Source of the DNA: Rhizomicrobium sp.
GTDB lineage: Bacteria; Pseudomonadota; Alphaproteobacteria; Micropepsales; Micropepsaceae
NCBI GenBank assembly: GCA_037200985.1
Contig: JBBCGJ010000001.1
Span: forward strand, 4,068,756-4,132,755
DNA: 64,000 nt
Reading direction: 5' to 3'
The notes beneath the pieces were generated by a model. It did not search any database. It saw only the letters and a program-made list of their open reading frames with translations, and was not told the origin of the DNA. The position numbers and the translations under genes were made by a program. Shown in pieces: positions 1-8,312 of this stretch; the stretch's first letter is position 1; each line of letters opens with the position of its first letter.

Positions 1-1
1 T

Positions 2-139
2 TACGTGGCGCTTATTCGCCAGGGCAAGGAAGCGACCTATGTGCGCTATCTCGGCGAAGGCCACGGCAACACCAGCCCAGCCAATCTCAGCGATTCCTGG
101 CAGCGGATACGCGATTGGTTCGCGAGCCACATCAAGTGA
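2..139 (+). CDS. S9-family peptidase, C-terminal fragment
   Basis: Only the last 45 residues are inside the window; the gene begins upstream. The reading frame ends in a TGA at 137-139. The tail has the look of a prolyl-oligopeptidase (S9) C-terminus: a GKE-x-TYVRY stretch, then GEGHG, where the His would be the third member of the Ser-Asp-His triad, then SPANL and a WQRI-x-x-WF-x-x-H ending. In this family the enzyme cleaves short peptides, often in the periplasm, but nothing about the substrate or location can be read from the fragment. The family call is by motif only. Confidence 0.7.
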   Translation, partial: YVALIRQGKEATYVRYLGEGHGNTSPANLSDSWQRIRDWFASHIK

Positions 140-196
140 AGCGGCGGCCCGCTTCCCGTTCGGCCACTGGACGGTCGCGTTTCGGTTAGCCTGCCG

Positions 197-835
197 CTAG
201 TCCCGGGCCTTTCGAAGCGCGCCTTCGAGCTTCTTCCGCTCGGCGTCCCATCGCCGCTCTTCGGCTTCCGACCTCCGGTCGAGCGCATCCCGTTCGGAAT
301 CGAGGGCGGCAACGCTCTCCTCGTGCCGTTCCCGCGCCCTATCGAGCGCGCCCTGCGCTCTCGCAACGGCGCGTTCGCGCCGCGCGCGCTCCCGTCCACG
401 AGCCGCCTCGTCCCTTGCGTGCTCGCGTTCCTGCCGCTTGTGCTCTCTGTCGTAGTCGGCAGCAGCGGTCCGCGCGGCGCGTTCGCTCGCGAGATCGACG
501 ACCTTCGCCGGCCGGGTGCCGGTCTTCGGCTTCTTCCCTTTGTGCCTGACATCGGCCGGCACCGCCCTTGGCAGCTTCGCCGGCAGCGAATTCGGCAGCT
601 CGGTATTTTCCGTGAAAGGCCCGTTTGATCCCACCGGCCGTCGAAGAACGGTTCCCGGCCTTGCCATCGCCGCCGCTACGATCCTCGGGTCGACGGTCTC
701 ATGCGCGAAACCCTGATGAAAGAGATCGCGCGACACGCCCCAGGCTTCGAGCGCCGCCTTCATGGACGGTGCGGCGACCGCGAGGTCGTAAAATCCGAGG
801 GAAGTGGCGAATGTCCTGAGCTTGCGGGGCATCAT
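197..835 (-). CDS. Conserved protein with C-terminal coiled coil (often annotated TolA-like)
   Basis: A 213-residue protein. The N-terminal half (about 1-95) is a conserved globular segment starting MPRKLRTFATSLGFYDLAVAAP. The second half, from about residue 105, is almost entirely Arg, Glu, Ala and Lys with heptad-like spacing and is a long charged coiled coil. Proteins of this build are commonly labelled cell envelope biogenesis protein TolA in alphaproteobacteria, but the coiled coil alone can attract that label, and no TolA membrane anchor is visible. Two consecutive ATGs (835 and 832) are possible starts; the open frame runs further upstream to 967 but the residues there do not look like protein. 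Function unknown. Confidence 0.6.
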   Translation of the reverse strand: MMPRKLRTFATSLGFYDLAVAAPSMKAALEAWGVSRDLFHQGFAHETVDPRIVAAAMARPGTVLRRPVGSNGPFTENTELPNSLPAKLPRAVPADVRHKGKKPKTGTRPAKVVDLASERAARTAAADYDREHKRQEREHARDEAARGRERARRERAVARAQGALDRARERHEESVAALDSERDALDRRSEAEERRWDAERKKLEGALRKARD

Positions 836-1016
836 TAGGGCCGGTTTGGGATGGATGAGGTCTTCACTGGTGCCAACGCATGACCCGCGCCAGAAGTGCA
901 ATGAAAAGGTCCCGTGTTCGAGGCACGCGGGCGTCACCAGGACGTCCGCAACGAAAATTGACATCAAAAAGCCCCACTGCTAGCCCTGAATACGCTGGCA
1001 ACCTCGTTGGACGAAC

Positions 1017-1331
1017 TTGAAGCGCGCACGCCGATTCCTGTCCATGTTGCTTGTCGCGCTGTTGGCTGTCGCGGCGCTGGACAACGCCGTGTGCTACGCT
1101 GAGGACATCCAGGCATCCGCGGTCACGGGCGTGGCGGACAAAGGCACGCCGGCCCAATCGCCGGATGCGGATCATGTGTGCCAGCACGGTCACCATCATC
1201 AGACGTCGATCCCTGTGCTGGGCGAAAAGGGCCTGACCTTGGCCGTATGCTTGTCCGACGCCTTCTTCCCGTCCGAGCGGGCGCACGCGTCCCTCGTGTC
1301 GGCGTCGCTTGAACGGCCCCCGCGTATCTGA
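1017..1331 (+). CDS. Small His-rich periplasmic protein ahead of a metal efflux operon (CzcI-like position)
   Basis: A 104-residue protein with a signal peptide (basic MKRARR, then a hydrophobic run to about residue 27). The mature part carries a metal-binding-looking cluster, DHVCQHGHHH (about residues 52-61). The start is a TTG at 1017; an in-frame ATG at 1044 would remove the basic n-region, so TTG is preferred. It sits about 100 bp before the RND adaptor on the same strand. Small His-rich exported proteins often lead czc-type operons and are thought to sense or buffer the metal. No specific family is recognised; role inferred from motif and position. Confidence 0.6.
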   Translation: MKRARRFLSMLLVALLAVAALDNAVCYAEDIQASAVTGVADKGTPAQSPDADHVCQHGHHHQTSIPVLGEKGLTLAVCLSDAFFPSERAHASLVSASLERPPRI

Positions 1332-1436
1332 ACCCTCCGTTTGTTCGTCTCGTCCGACCGCGCGGTGCGAACCGTACGGGCGACGATCTCGCCAATGTCG
1401 CCGGAGCCATGCGCTCGGCGCAAACGGGTTCATTCC

Positions 1437-2600
1437 ATGTCGAACACCGCATGGGGCGGTTATGCCGCCCGCCTTCGTCGCGTTATCGCTCTTTCGCCGC
1501 TTCGGATCGCCGGCGTTGCGGCGGCCATCCTTCTCGCGCTCGTCGCTTGGCTTATGTGGCCCAAGACGCCGGAAAGCGGTCCACGGGGAGTTCCCACCGG
1601 CGCCATCGTGCTCGGCGCAGAGCAGCGCCGGGCCGCGGGGATCGTCGTCGCGCCTCTCCGGGCATCGCCTCTGCCGCGCATCTTCCGCGCGCCGGGCGAA
1701 GTGAAGGCGGACGACTACACCTCCGGCATCGTGGCTCCGCGCGTCACCGCCAGCGTGGTTTCGCGCGCGGCAAAGCTCGGCGACCATGTCGAGAAGGGCC
1801 AGGCACTCGTCACGCTCTACAGCCAGGACGTCGCGGCGGCGCAGAGCGAGTTTCTGCTGGCGCGGCGCAATCTGGGCCGGATGACGCGTCTGAGCGGCAT
1901 GGTTGCGCGGCAACTGGTCGATGAAGCCGTGGTCAAGGAACAGGAAGCGCGGGGTCGTCTCGAAAGCTTCGGCTTGACGGCATCCGACATCGCGTCGATC
2001 GCGTCCAACGGCCTGAATGGAACACGCCTCGGACAGTTCACGCTCTCCGCGTCGCAGTCCGGCTCCATCATCGAGGACAGCTTCCGCGTCGGCGACGTGG
2101 TGGACGCGGGCAAAACCCTGTTTCAGATCGCGAACCTGACGGGCGTCTGGATCGAGGCGGCGGTCAGCCCCTCGATTTTGCCGCGGATCGCGGGCGGCGA
2201 CGCCTTGATTGCGACCGGTGAGGTCGTGCGCAGAGCGGTTGTCCTGCAGCGGCGCGATACGGTCGACGAGGCGACGCGCACGGTGGGCGTCCGGCTAAAG
2301 GCGGAGAACGCCGACGGCCTGCTGCGCCCCGGACAATTCGTGGATGTCGAACTCTACGGCAGCCGCGTTCCGGTGCTGCATGTGCCGACGGCGGCGGTGT
2401 TGCGGGAACCAAGCGGGCGTTGGGTCGTCTTTGCCGAGCGGCCGGACCACCGGTTCGTGGCGCGTGCCGTGACCGTTCTTTACGCCGCCGGCGACCGAAC
2501 CGCGATCGGCGGCATCCCTCCCGGAACGCCGGTCGTTGTGGCCGGCGCGTTCTTTGTGATGTCCGAGGGCGGCAAGGCCGCTTTCGGCGAAGACGAGTGA
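1437..2600 (+). CDS. RND efflux periplasmic adaptor subunit (CzcB/CusB-like)
   Basis: A 387-residue membrane-fusion protein. A single hydrophobic anchor lies at about residues 24-41, followed by the lipoyl/barrel-sandwich halves (SVVSRAAKLGDHVEKGQALVTLYS and the later GSIIEDSFRVGDVVDAGKTL), a helical hairpin between them and a beta-barrel domain ending LRPGQFVDVELYG. It links an inner-membrane RND pump to an outer-membrane channel. The start is ambiguous: ATG 1437 gives a sensible anchor, ATG 1395 is an alternative, and the frame is open from a TTG at 1341. The pump gene follows 8 bp later, so the two are co-transcribed. Metal specificity is inferred from the pump. Confidence 0.88.
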   Translation: MSNTAWGGYAARLRRVIALSPLRIAGVAAAILLALVAWLMWPKTPESGPRGVPTGAIVLGAEQRRAAGIVVAPLRASPLPRIFRAPGEVKADDYTSGIVAPRVTASVVSRAAKLGDHVEKGQALVTLYSQDVAAAQSEFLLARRNLGRMTRLSGMVARQLVDEAVVKEQEARGRLESFGLTASDIASIASNGLNGTRLGQFTLSASQSGSIIEDSFRVGDVVDAGKTLFQIANLTGVWIEAAVSPSILPRIAGGDALIATGEVVRRAVVLQRRDTVDEATRTVGVRLKAENADGLLRPGQFVDVELYGSRVPVLHVPTAAVLREPSGRWVVFAERPDHRFVARAVTVLYAAGDRTAIGGIPPGTPVVVAGAFFVMSEGGKAAFGEDE

Positions 2601-2608
2601 GGGACGCC

Positions 2609-5600
2609 ATGCTTGACCAGGCTGTCCGTCTCGCCGTCGCGAGCCGTCTATTCATCGTCCTCGCCGTCATCGGTGCCTGCATCGGCGCGGGTCTGCTGCT
2701 GCCCCGCCTCAACCTCGACGCCTTTCCGGACGTGACCAACATTCAGGTCACGGTGAACACGGAGGCACAGGGCCTGGCGGCGCCGGAGGTCGAACAGCTC
2801 ATCACCTATCCCATCGAGGCGTCGATGTACGCGATGGCGAACGTGGCCGAGGTGCGTTCCATTTCCAGCACCGGCCTTTCCATCGTGACGGTGGTGTTCA
2901 AGGAAGGGACCGACATCCACTTTGCGCGGCAACAGGTGTTCCAACAGCTTCAGGCGGCACGCGCGAGCATTCCGACCTCGGCCGGCACGCCCGATCTGGG
3001 ACCCGACACATCCGGCCTGGGCCAGGTCTTCCAGTACATCCTTTATTCCGAGAAACCCGGCGCCTACGACAAGGCGACGCTCCGCAGCCTGAATGACTGG
3101 GTGGTGAAGCTGCTGCTGCGTCCCGCCGACGGCGTGACCGATGTCGTCTCGTTCGGCGGCGAGGTCCGCCAGTATCAGGTCAACCTCGATCCGTCGCGGC
3201 TCATCGCCCACAAGCTTGCGCCGGGGGACGTGGTTCGCGCCATCGAAGCCAGCAACCGGAACGTCGGCGGCTGGTATCAGGATCGCGGCGCGGAGCAATT
3301 GGTCATTCGCGGTATAGGCTGGATGCGGCCCGGCGATGCCGGTCTTGCCGACATCGCCAATGTGCCGCTCAAGGAGGCGGACGGAACCGTCGTGCGGGTG
3401 CGCGACGTCGGGACCGTCGCGTTCGGCGGCGAAATCCGCCAGGGCGCGACCGCGATCACGATACGCGACGGCGCCTCGAACCCTCTGCCGCTCGGCGAGG
3501 TCGTGACCGGCATCGTCCTGAAGCGTTTCGGCGCCGATACCGACGCGACGATCAAGAGCGTAAAGGCAAGGTTGCCGCAAATCGAGGCCGCGCTGCCGCC
3601 GGGTGTGAAGCTGCGGGTGATGTACGATCAGTCGGACCTGATACAGGCGGCGATCAAGACGGTCACCAGCGCGCTGCTGGAAGCGTTCGTTCTGATCGTC
3701 ATCGTCGTCATGCTGTTCCTGATGAACGCGCGCGCCGCGGCGCTTGTCGTGTTGTCGGTTCCGCTGTCGCTCCTGTTCGCTCTTGCGGCGATGGCGTATT
3801 TCGGGGTTTCGGCGAACCTGATGTCGCTTGGGGGGCTTGCGATCGCCATCGGCATGATCGTGGACGGCTCGGTGGTGATGACGGAGAACATCTTCCGCCA
3901 TCTGACGGAGGCCGAAGGCAGTCTCGCGCCGCGCATCCGGGAAGCTGCCCGCGAGGTCGCGCAGCCGGTGTTCTTTGCCGTGCTGATCATCGTGGTGGTG
4001 TTCGCGCCGCTGTTCGGACTCGAAGGTGTCGAGGGCAAGATGTTTCAGCCCATGGCCGTCGCCATCGTCTTCGGCCTGCTCGCTTCGCTTGCGGTCGCGA
4101 TAATGGTCGTGCCGGCGCTTGCCACATACCTCTTCGTGCGGCCCCCGGTGCATCGGGACAGCCCCGTGCTTGCGGGGGCCGAGCGCTTCTACCGCCGCGC
4201 TCTCCCGTGGATCAGGGCGCGCCGCAAGGCGGTGATGATGGTTGCCGGGGGAGCCTTTGCGGCATCGCTGGCGCTGGTGCCTCTTTTGGGCACAGAGTTC
4301 GTGCCGGAGCTTGAGGAAGGAAGCCTGATCGTTCGGCTCACCTATGCGCCGTCCATCAATCTGGACACCGCGCTTCGGCAGGCCCAAGGCGTCGAGAAGA
4401 CGCTGATGCGGTTCCCGGAGATAACCTATGCCTGGAGCCGGATCGGAAGGCCCGAGCTCGGCGGCGATCCCGAGCCGGTCTCCAACGACGAAATGTATAT
4501 CGGCCTCAAACCGCAGGCCGAATGGACCTCTGCGGGATCGCGCCCCGAGCTGCAGGAAAAGCTGGCCAAGGCGCTTTCGGTCTATCCCGGCGTCGCCATT
4601 GCGTTCAGCCAGCCGATTGCCGCCCGCGTCGACGAGCTGTTGTCCGGCGTAAAGGCCGCGCTCGCCATCAAGCTCTTCGGTCCCGACCTGAACGTCCTTG
4701 CGCAAAAGGGCGCCGAAATCGAAGCGCTGACCCGCACCGTGCGGGGCGCGTCGGACGTTGCACTTGAACAGATTGCGGGCGAAGCGCAGCTGTCCATCGT
4801 GCCGGACAGAAACAAGCTCGACCGCTACGGCCTTGGGGTGGGCGACGTGATGGACCTCGTGCAGAACGCCATAGGCGGACAGGCCGCAGGACAGATCATC
4901 GACGGCAACGAGCGCTACGACGTGTATGTGCGGCTCGGCGCACGCTATCGCAACACGCCGGAGGCAATACGCGATCTTATTCTCAAGGCGCCGAACGGTT
5001 CGCTCGTCCGTGTCGGCGACATTGCCAAGGTTGAAATCGTGAGCGGGCCGCCCCAGATCCGGCGCGACGACGTTCAGCGGCGCGTCGTCATCCAGGCCAA
5101 TGTCAGCGGTCGCGACATGGGCGGGCTCGTCGAAGAGCTGCGGCAACGGATAGCAACCGAGGTCAAGCTTCCGCCGGGATATAGCATCGCCTTCGGCGGG
5201 CAGTTCGAAAACCAGCAGCGCGCCCAGGCGCGTCTGATGCTGGTGGTGCCGCTGTCGCTCGGCATGGTTTTCCTGTTGCTCTATTTTGCCTTCGGCTCGG
5301 TCGGACAGGCCATGCTGATCATGCTCAACGTTCCCTTGGCTCTGATCGGCGGCATCGCGGCGCTGTTCCTGACCGGCACCTATTTGTCTGTTCCCGGTTC
5401 CATCGGGTTCATCGCGCTGTTCGGGGTGGCCGTACTGAACGGCGTGGTGATGGTCAACGCCATCAACCAGCATGTGGGACGGGCGGCATCCGTGGGCGAC
5501 GCGATCGACGCCGGGGCCATGTCCCGGCTGCGGCCGGTCCTGATGACGGCGGCGATCACGGCGCTCGGGCTGATACCGTTGCTCCTGGCGAGGGGGATCG

Positions 5601-5752
5601 GGTCGGAAGTTCAGCGGCCATTGGCGATCGTCGTGATCGGCGGATTGCTGAGTTCGACATTGTTGACGCTCGTTGTGCTGCCGGCGGGATATGCCTGGTT
5701 TTCAAAGGCGAGACTCCGGTCGGCGTCGAAATCGACCACGGAGGAAATCTGA
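2609..5752 (+). CDS. Heavy-metal efflux RND transporter (CzcA/CusA family)
   Basis: A 1,047-residue inner-membrane pump of normal length for the HME-RND family. TM1 is at about residues 10-30, followed by the porter domain start LNLDAFPDVTN; a second porter and TM set follows after about residue 520. The TM4 signature reads GLAIAIGMIVDGSVVMTEN, with Asp419 and Glu426. Canonical CzcA has an extra Asp six residues before Asp419, where this protein has Ala, so it belongs to another HME subgroup and the substrate (divalent or monovalent metal) cannot be fixed. Start ATG 2609 has a GAGGGA-type ribosome site. No CzcC/CusC outer-membrane factor accompanies it in the window. Confidence 0.93.
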   Translation: MLDQAVRLAVASRLFIVLAVIGACIGAGLLLPRLNLDAFPDVTNIQVTVNTEAQGLAAPEVEQLITYPIEASMYAMANVAEVRSISSTGLSIVTVVFKEGTDIHFARQQVFQQLQAARASIPTSAGTPDLGPDTSGLGQVFQYILYSEKPGAYDKATLRSLNDWVVKLLLRPADGVTDVVSFGGEVRQYQVNLDPSRLIAHKLAPGDVVRAIEASNRNVGGWYQDRGAEQLVIRGIGWMRPGDAGLADIANVPLKEADGTVVRVRDVGTVAFGGEIRQGATAITIRDGASNPLPLGEVVTGIVLKRFGADTDATIKSVKARLPQIEAALPPGVKLRVMYDQSDLIQAAIKTVTSALLEAFVLIVIVVMLFLMNARAAALVVLSVPLSLLFALAAMAYFGVSANLMSLGGLAIAIGMIVDGSVVMTENIFRHLTEAEGSLAPRIREAAREVAQPVFFAVLIIVVVFAPLFGLEGVEGKMFQPMAVAIVFGLLASLAVAIMVVPALATYLFVRPPVHRDSPVLAGAERFYRRALPWIRARRKAVMMVAGGAFAASLALVPLLGTEFVPELEEGSLIVRLTYAPSINLDTALRQAQGVEKTLMRFPEITYAWSRIGRPELGGDPEPVSNDEMYIGLKPQAEWTSAGSRPELQEKLAKALSVYPGVAIAFSQPIAARVDELLSGVKAALAIKLFGPDLNVLAQKGAEIEALTRTVRGASDVALEQIAGEAQLSIVPDRNKLDRYGLGVGDVMDLVQNAIGGQAAGQIIDGNERYDVYVRLGARYRNTPEAIRDLILKAPNGSLVRVGDIAKVEIVSGPPQIRRDDVQRRVVIQANVSGRDMGGLVEELRQRIATEVKLPPGYSIAFGGQFENQQRAQARLMLVVPLSLGMVFLLLYFAFGSVGQAMLIMLNVPLALIGGIAALFLTGTYLSVPGSIGFIALFGVAVLNGVVMVNAINQHVGRAASVGDAIDAGAMSRLRPVLMTAAITALGLIPLLLARGIGSEVQRPLAIVVIGGLLSSTLLTLVVLPAGYAWFSKARLRSASKSTTEEI

Positions 5753-6002
5753 TGGGCAATGGCGGATGCCGAGCGCTCAAGACCGCGCAAGCCGGTGGCA
5801 CCTCCCGATCGCCGGGCGGGCAATTTGGGCCGGATCGCACGCCGCTCCAGGGGACGCAGAGCTCATCGCGCCGGCGGGCAAACTGAGCCGACAATATGTC
5901 TTCGAACTCTGTGCCTGACCGTTCCGGATCAATACACCGGCCACCGCGTTAACAAGTGTGGAGTGACCCGCGCATGGCGCGGCGTTTACGGACGGGGATC
6001 CA
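5753..6002. other. Intergenic gap after the efflux operon; no convincing gene
   Basis: About 250 bases between the RND pump and the next gene. A 44-codon open frame overlaps the pump stop (ATG at 5752, TGATG overlap) but its product is Gly/Ser/Arg-rich with no recognisable feature, so it is not called. No clear terminator hairpin was seen. Confidence 0.4.
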
Positions 6003-6089
6003 ATGATTGCCGAAATCGTCGAAGACGCGTCCATCATCCGCCCGGACGCCGTGCGGATCGCGGAGGCCCTCGATGCCGCCGCGGCGTAA
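6003..6089 (+). CDS. Possible 28-residue small ORF overlapping the next gene
   Basis: ATG at 6003 preceded by a purine-rich ACGGGGAT stretch, encoding MIAEIVEDASIIRPDAVRI followed by an Ala-rich end, and a TAA at 6087. It overlaps the first 17 bases of the next gene in another frame, so translation could be coupled. Its composition is protein-like (acidic, amphipathic) but it is short and has no known relative. It may be a leader peptide, or the N-terminus of the next protein separated by a frameshift. Confidence 0.25.
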   Translation: MIAEIVEDASIIRPDAVRIAEALDAAAA

Positions 6090-6360
6090 GAACGTGAACA
6101 CAGGTTGGTGGGCGCTCTCTGCCGATATCGCGATGGCGGGCTTCGACGCCCAGCGGGTGATTGCCCTGCGACTCGCCAAACTGTCCGCCGGCGGTCCGAA
6201 AGCGCAGCGGGAGGCGCAGCTCATGGTCGTGGAGAAATTGGCGGCGTCGGCCGAGGCGGCCGTCACGCTGGCCGGCGGCGGCTCGGCCCGGACGGTGATT
6301 GCCCGCTATCGCGCCATCATGCGGGCCAACGAAAGACGCCTGTCGAAGCGTACGCGTTAG
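6073..6360 (+). CDS. Conserved hypothetical, small helical protein
   Basis: A 95-residue basic protein. The start ATG at 6073 has a strong GGAGG ribosome site 6 bases upstream, which decides the start over a longer open frame. The sequence has an N-terminal WWALSADIAMAGFDAQRVIALRLAKL segment and then Ala- and Lys-rich amphipathic helices, ending in a basic tail. The pattern resembles phasin-like or nucleoid-associated helical proteins seen in alphaproteobacteria, but no family is recognised with certainty. It lies 4 bp before the diacylglycerol-kinase-like gene on the same strand, so the two may be co-transcribed. Confidence 0.55.
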   Translation: MPPRRKNVNTGWWALSADIAMAGFDAQRVIALRLAKLSAGGPKAQREAQLMVVEKLAASAEAAVTLAGGGSARTVIARYRAIMRANERRLSKRTR

Positions 6361-6364
6361 CCTC

Positions 6365-7297
6365 ATGAATCCCGTCGAGCCCGCCACTGCCGCAGGTTCA
6401 GTGGTCTGTATCCTGAACGCGCATGCCGGCTCGGACGGCGCGGGGAAAGTCCGCGCGCAGCTCTCCGAATTGTTCGCCGCGACCGGAATGCCCGTCACCA
6501 TCGTCATGGCGGAGAGCGGCGACGCGCTTGCCGTCGCCGCGCGGCAGGCGGTCGCGCAACGCTGCCGGCTGGTCGTTGCCGCGGGCGGCGACGGCACGGT
6601 GAGCACCGTCGCATCCGCGCTGGCCGCGACCGGCATCGTGTTGGGCGTGCTGCCGCTCGGCACGCTCAACCATTTCGCCAAGGACCTGAAAATTCCGCTC
6701 GCCCTGGAGGCGGCGGTGGCGACGTTGTTCGCGGGGCGTGTGACCGCGGTCGATATCGGCGAAGTCAACGGGCGGCGTTTCGTGAACAATTCAAGCATCG
6801 GCCTCTATCCGACGGTCGTCCGCCGGCGCGAAGGGCTCCAGGCACAAGGCAGCCGAAAATGGACGGCGTTCGTGCAGGCCGCCGCCTATGCCGTGCTGCG
6901 CTATGCGCGCCTCACCGTGACGCTGGACGTGAAGGGCGGCGAGACTGTGCGGGAGGACACGCCGTTCGTCTTCGTCGGAAACAACCGATATGAACGCTCC
7001 GGCTTGCGCGTCGGCGAGCGCAGCCGCCTGGACGAAGGGCGGCTGTGGATTTACCGGGCGCCCCGCGCCACGCGGGCGGGACTTCTTCGCCTCGCGCTGC
7101 GGGCGTTGCTCGGTCGGCCGGCGGACGGCGATCTTCTGCAGATCGAGGCCGCGGAATTTCGGATCGTCACGCGCAGGAAGCGCATCCCCGTCGCGACCGA
7201 CGGCGAAGTGGCGATACTGGCCACGCCGCTTCACTATCGCATCCTCCCGCACGCGCTGTGCGTTATGGTTCCGGCGGCGGACCAGCCGGCAGCCTGA
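6365..7297 (+). CDS. Diacylglycerol kinase-family lipid kinase (YegS/DgkB type)
   Basis: A 310-residue protein with the catalytic fold of the DAGK_cat family. The nucleotide loop is GGDGT at residues 74-78, followed by LPLGTLNHFAKDL (the GTxNxxA-type motif). A C-terminal beta-sandwich ends with TDGEVAIL. These enzymes transfer phosphate from ATP to diacylglycerol or a related lipid in the cytosol or at the membrane. The exact lipid cannot be read from sequence. Start ATG 6365. The metallophosphoesterase gene follows 13 bp downstream, suggesting a two-gene unit in lipid phosphorylation and dephosphorylation, which is an inference from adjacency only. Confidence 0.85.
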   Translation: MNPVEPATAAGSVVCILNAHAGSDGAGKVRAQLSELFAATGMPVTIVMAESGDALAVAARQAVAQRCRLVVAAGGDGTVSTVASALAATGIVLGVLPLGTLNHFAKDLKIPLALEAAVATLFAGRVTAVDIGEVNGRRFVNNSSIGLYPTVVRRREGLQAQGSRKWTAFVQAAAYAVLRYARLTVTLDVKGGETVREDTPFVFVGNNRYERSGLRVGERSRLDEGRLWIYRAPRATRAGLLRLALRALLGRPADGDLLQIEAAEFRIVTRRKRIPVATDGEVAILATPLHYRILPHALCVMVPAADQPAA

Positions 7298-7310
7298 ACG
7301 GAAAGCAGCC

Positions 7311-8135
7311 TTGCGCACCATCGCCCATATCTCCGACCTGCATTTCGGGCGGCTCAACGACGACGCCTTGCCGGCGCTGCGCGACGCGATCCGCGCGGCG
7401 AAACCGGATGTCGTGGCGGTCTCGGGCGACCTGACGCAGCGGGCGCGCTCGGCCGAGTTCGTCGCGGCGCGGCGCTTCCTGGACACTCTGCCGCGGCCCC
7501 AGATCGTCGTGCCGGGCAATCACGACGTGCCGCTGTTCAACGCTTTTGCGCGATGGCTGACGCCGCTGGCCAAATATCGCCGCTATGTGACGGACGACCT
7601 GGAGCCGTTCCATGCCGACGACGAGATCGCCGTGATCGGCCTCAACACCGCCCGCTCGCTAACCGTCAAGGGCGGGCGCATCAATGCGCTTCAGGTGGCG
7701 AACGGCTGCGCCAGGTTCCATACGACGGGGGAGGGCGTCACGCGCATCCTGGTCACGCACCATCCGTTCGACGTCGCGGAAGGCGGCGATGTCGGAGACG
7801 TCGTCGGCCGTGCCGGCATGGCGATGGCGGGCTTTGCGCAATGCCGCATCGACATGCTGCTGTCGGGCCATGTCCATGTCAGCGGCACCGGCAGCAGCGC
7901 GAAGCGCTACGACATCGCGGGCTATTCGGCGCTGCTGGTCCAGGCCGGGACCGCCACCTCTTCGCGACAGCGCGGAGAAGCCAATACCTGGAACCTGATC
8001 CGGATCGAGCGCCCGCATATCACGGTGGAATGCCGGAGCTGGGACGCGGCGCGCGGCGGCTTCGAAGTCTCGCGCACCAGCGCCTTCACCTATGGCGCGG
8101 CCGGATGGGCTCCGGCGCGCGACACCTCCGCTTAA
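7311..8135 (+). CDS. Metallophosphoesterase (calcineurin-like)
   Basis: A 274-residue cytosolic phosphoesterase. All five metal-binding blocks are present in order: SDLHFG (Asp9, His11), GD (Asp40), GNHD (Asn70, His71), THHPFD (His151-152) and GHVH (His188, His190). The family hydrolyses phosphomono- or diesters with a dinuclear metal centre; the substrate is not predictable here. The start is a TTG at 7311 with GGAAAG just upstream; no ATG lies nearby in frame. The stop overlaps the stop of the convergent small gene on the other strand by a few bases. Confidence 0.87.
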   Translation: MRTIAHISDLHFGRLNDDALPALRDAIRAAKPDVVAVSGDLTQRARSAEFVAARRFLDTLPRPQIVVPGNHDVPLFNAFARWLTPLAKYRRYVTDDLEPFHADDEIAVIGLNTARSLTVKGGRINALQVANGCARFHTTGEGVTRILVTHHPFDVAEGGDVGDVVGRAGMAMAGFAQCRIDMLLSGHVHVSGTGSSAKRYDIAGYSALLVQAGTATSSRQRGEANTWNLIRIERPHITVECRSWDAARGGFEVSRTSAFTYGAAGWAPARDTSA

Positions 8136-8299
8136 GCCGAGGGTTTGCCGGCCTTCTTCGCGCTGGCGCGATGGGCCTTGCGGCGATCCTCCGCCAGGCG
8201 CTCCGCGACCGGTATCGGACGACCCTTGCCTTCCATCTCGATGCCCGGATGCGCGTCGGTGTGCGGCTGCATCGCGGGCTTGGCGCGGGTCTTCTTCAT
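8132..8299 (-). CDS. Small basic hypothetical protein
   Basis: A 55-residue, Lys/Arg/Ala-rich protein starting MKKTRAKPAMQPH and ending KAGKPSA. It has no membrane segment or cysteines. The frame is open and begins 13 bp after the end of the membrane-protein gene on the same strand, so it may be the second gene of that transcript. Its TAA overlaps the TAA of the convergent phosphoesterase gene. Not recognised; it may be a nucleic-acid-binding or stress protein like other small basic proteins of this region. Confidence 0.5.
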   Translation of the reverse strand: MKKTRAKPAMQPHTDAHPGIEMEGKGRPIPVAERLAEDRRKAHRASAKKAGKPSA

Positions 8300-8312
8300 G
8301 GGGATCTGTTCG

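Noticed and set aside
2648..5473. A 941-codon minus-strand open frame opposite the RND pump
   Set aside because: The product is His/Arg/Asp-rich and shows no family; the plus strand has all HME-RND motifs.
5752..5886. 44-codon ORF overlapping the RND pump stop
   Set aside because: The product is a low-complexity Gly/Ser/Arg peptide without ribosome site or family, despite the attractive TGATG overlap.
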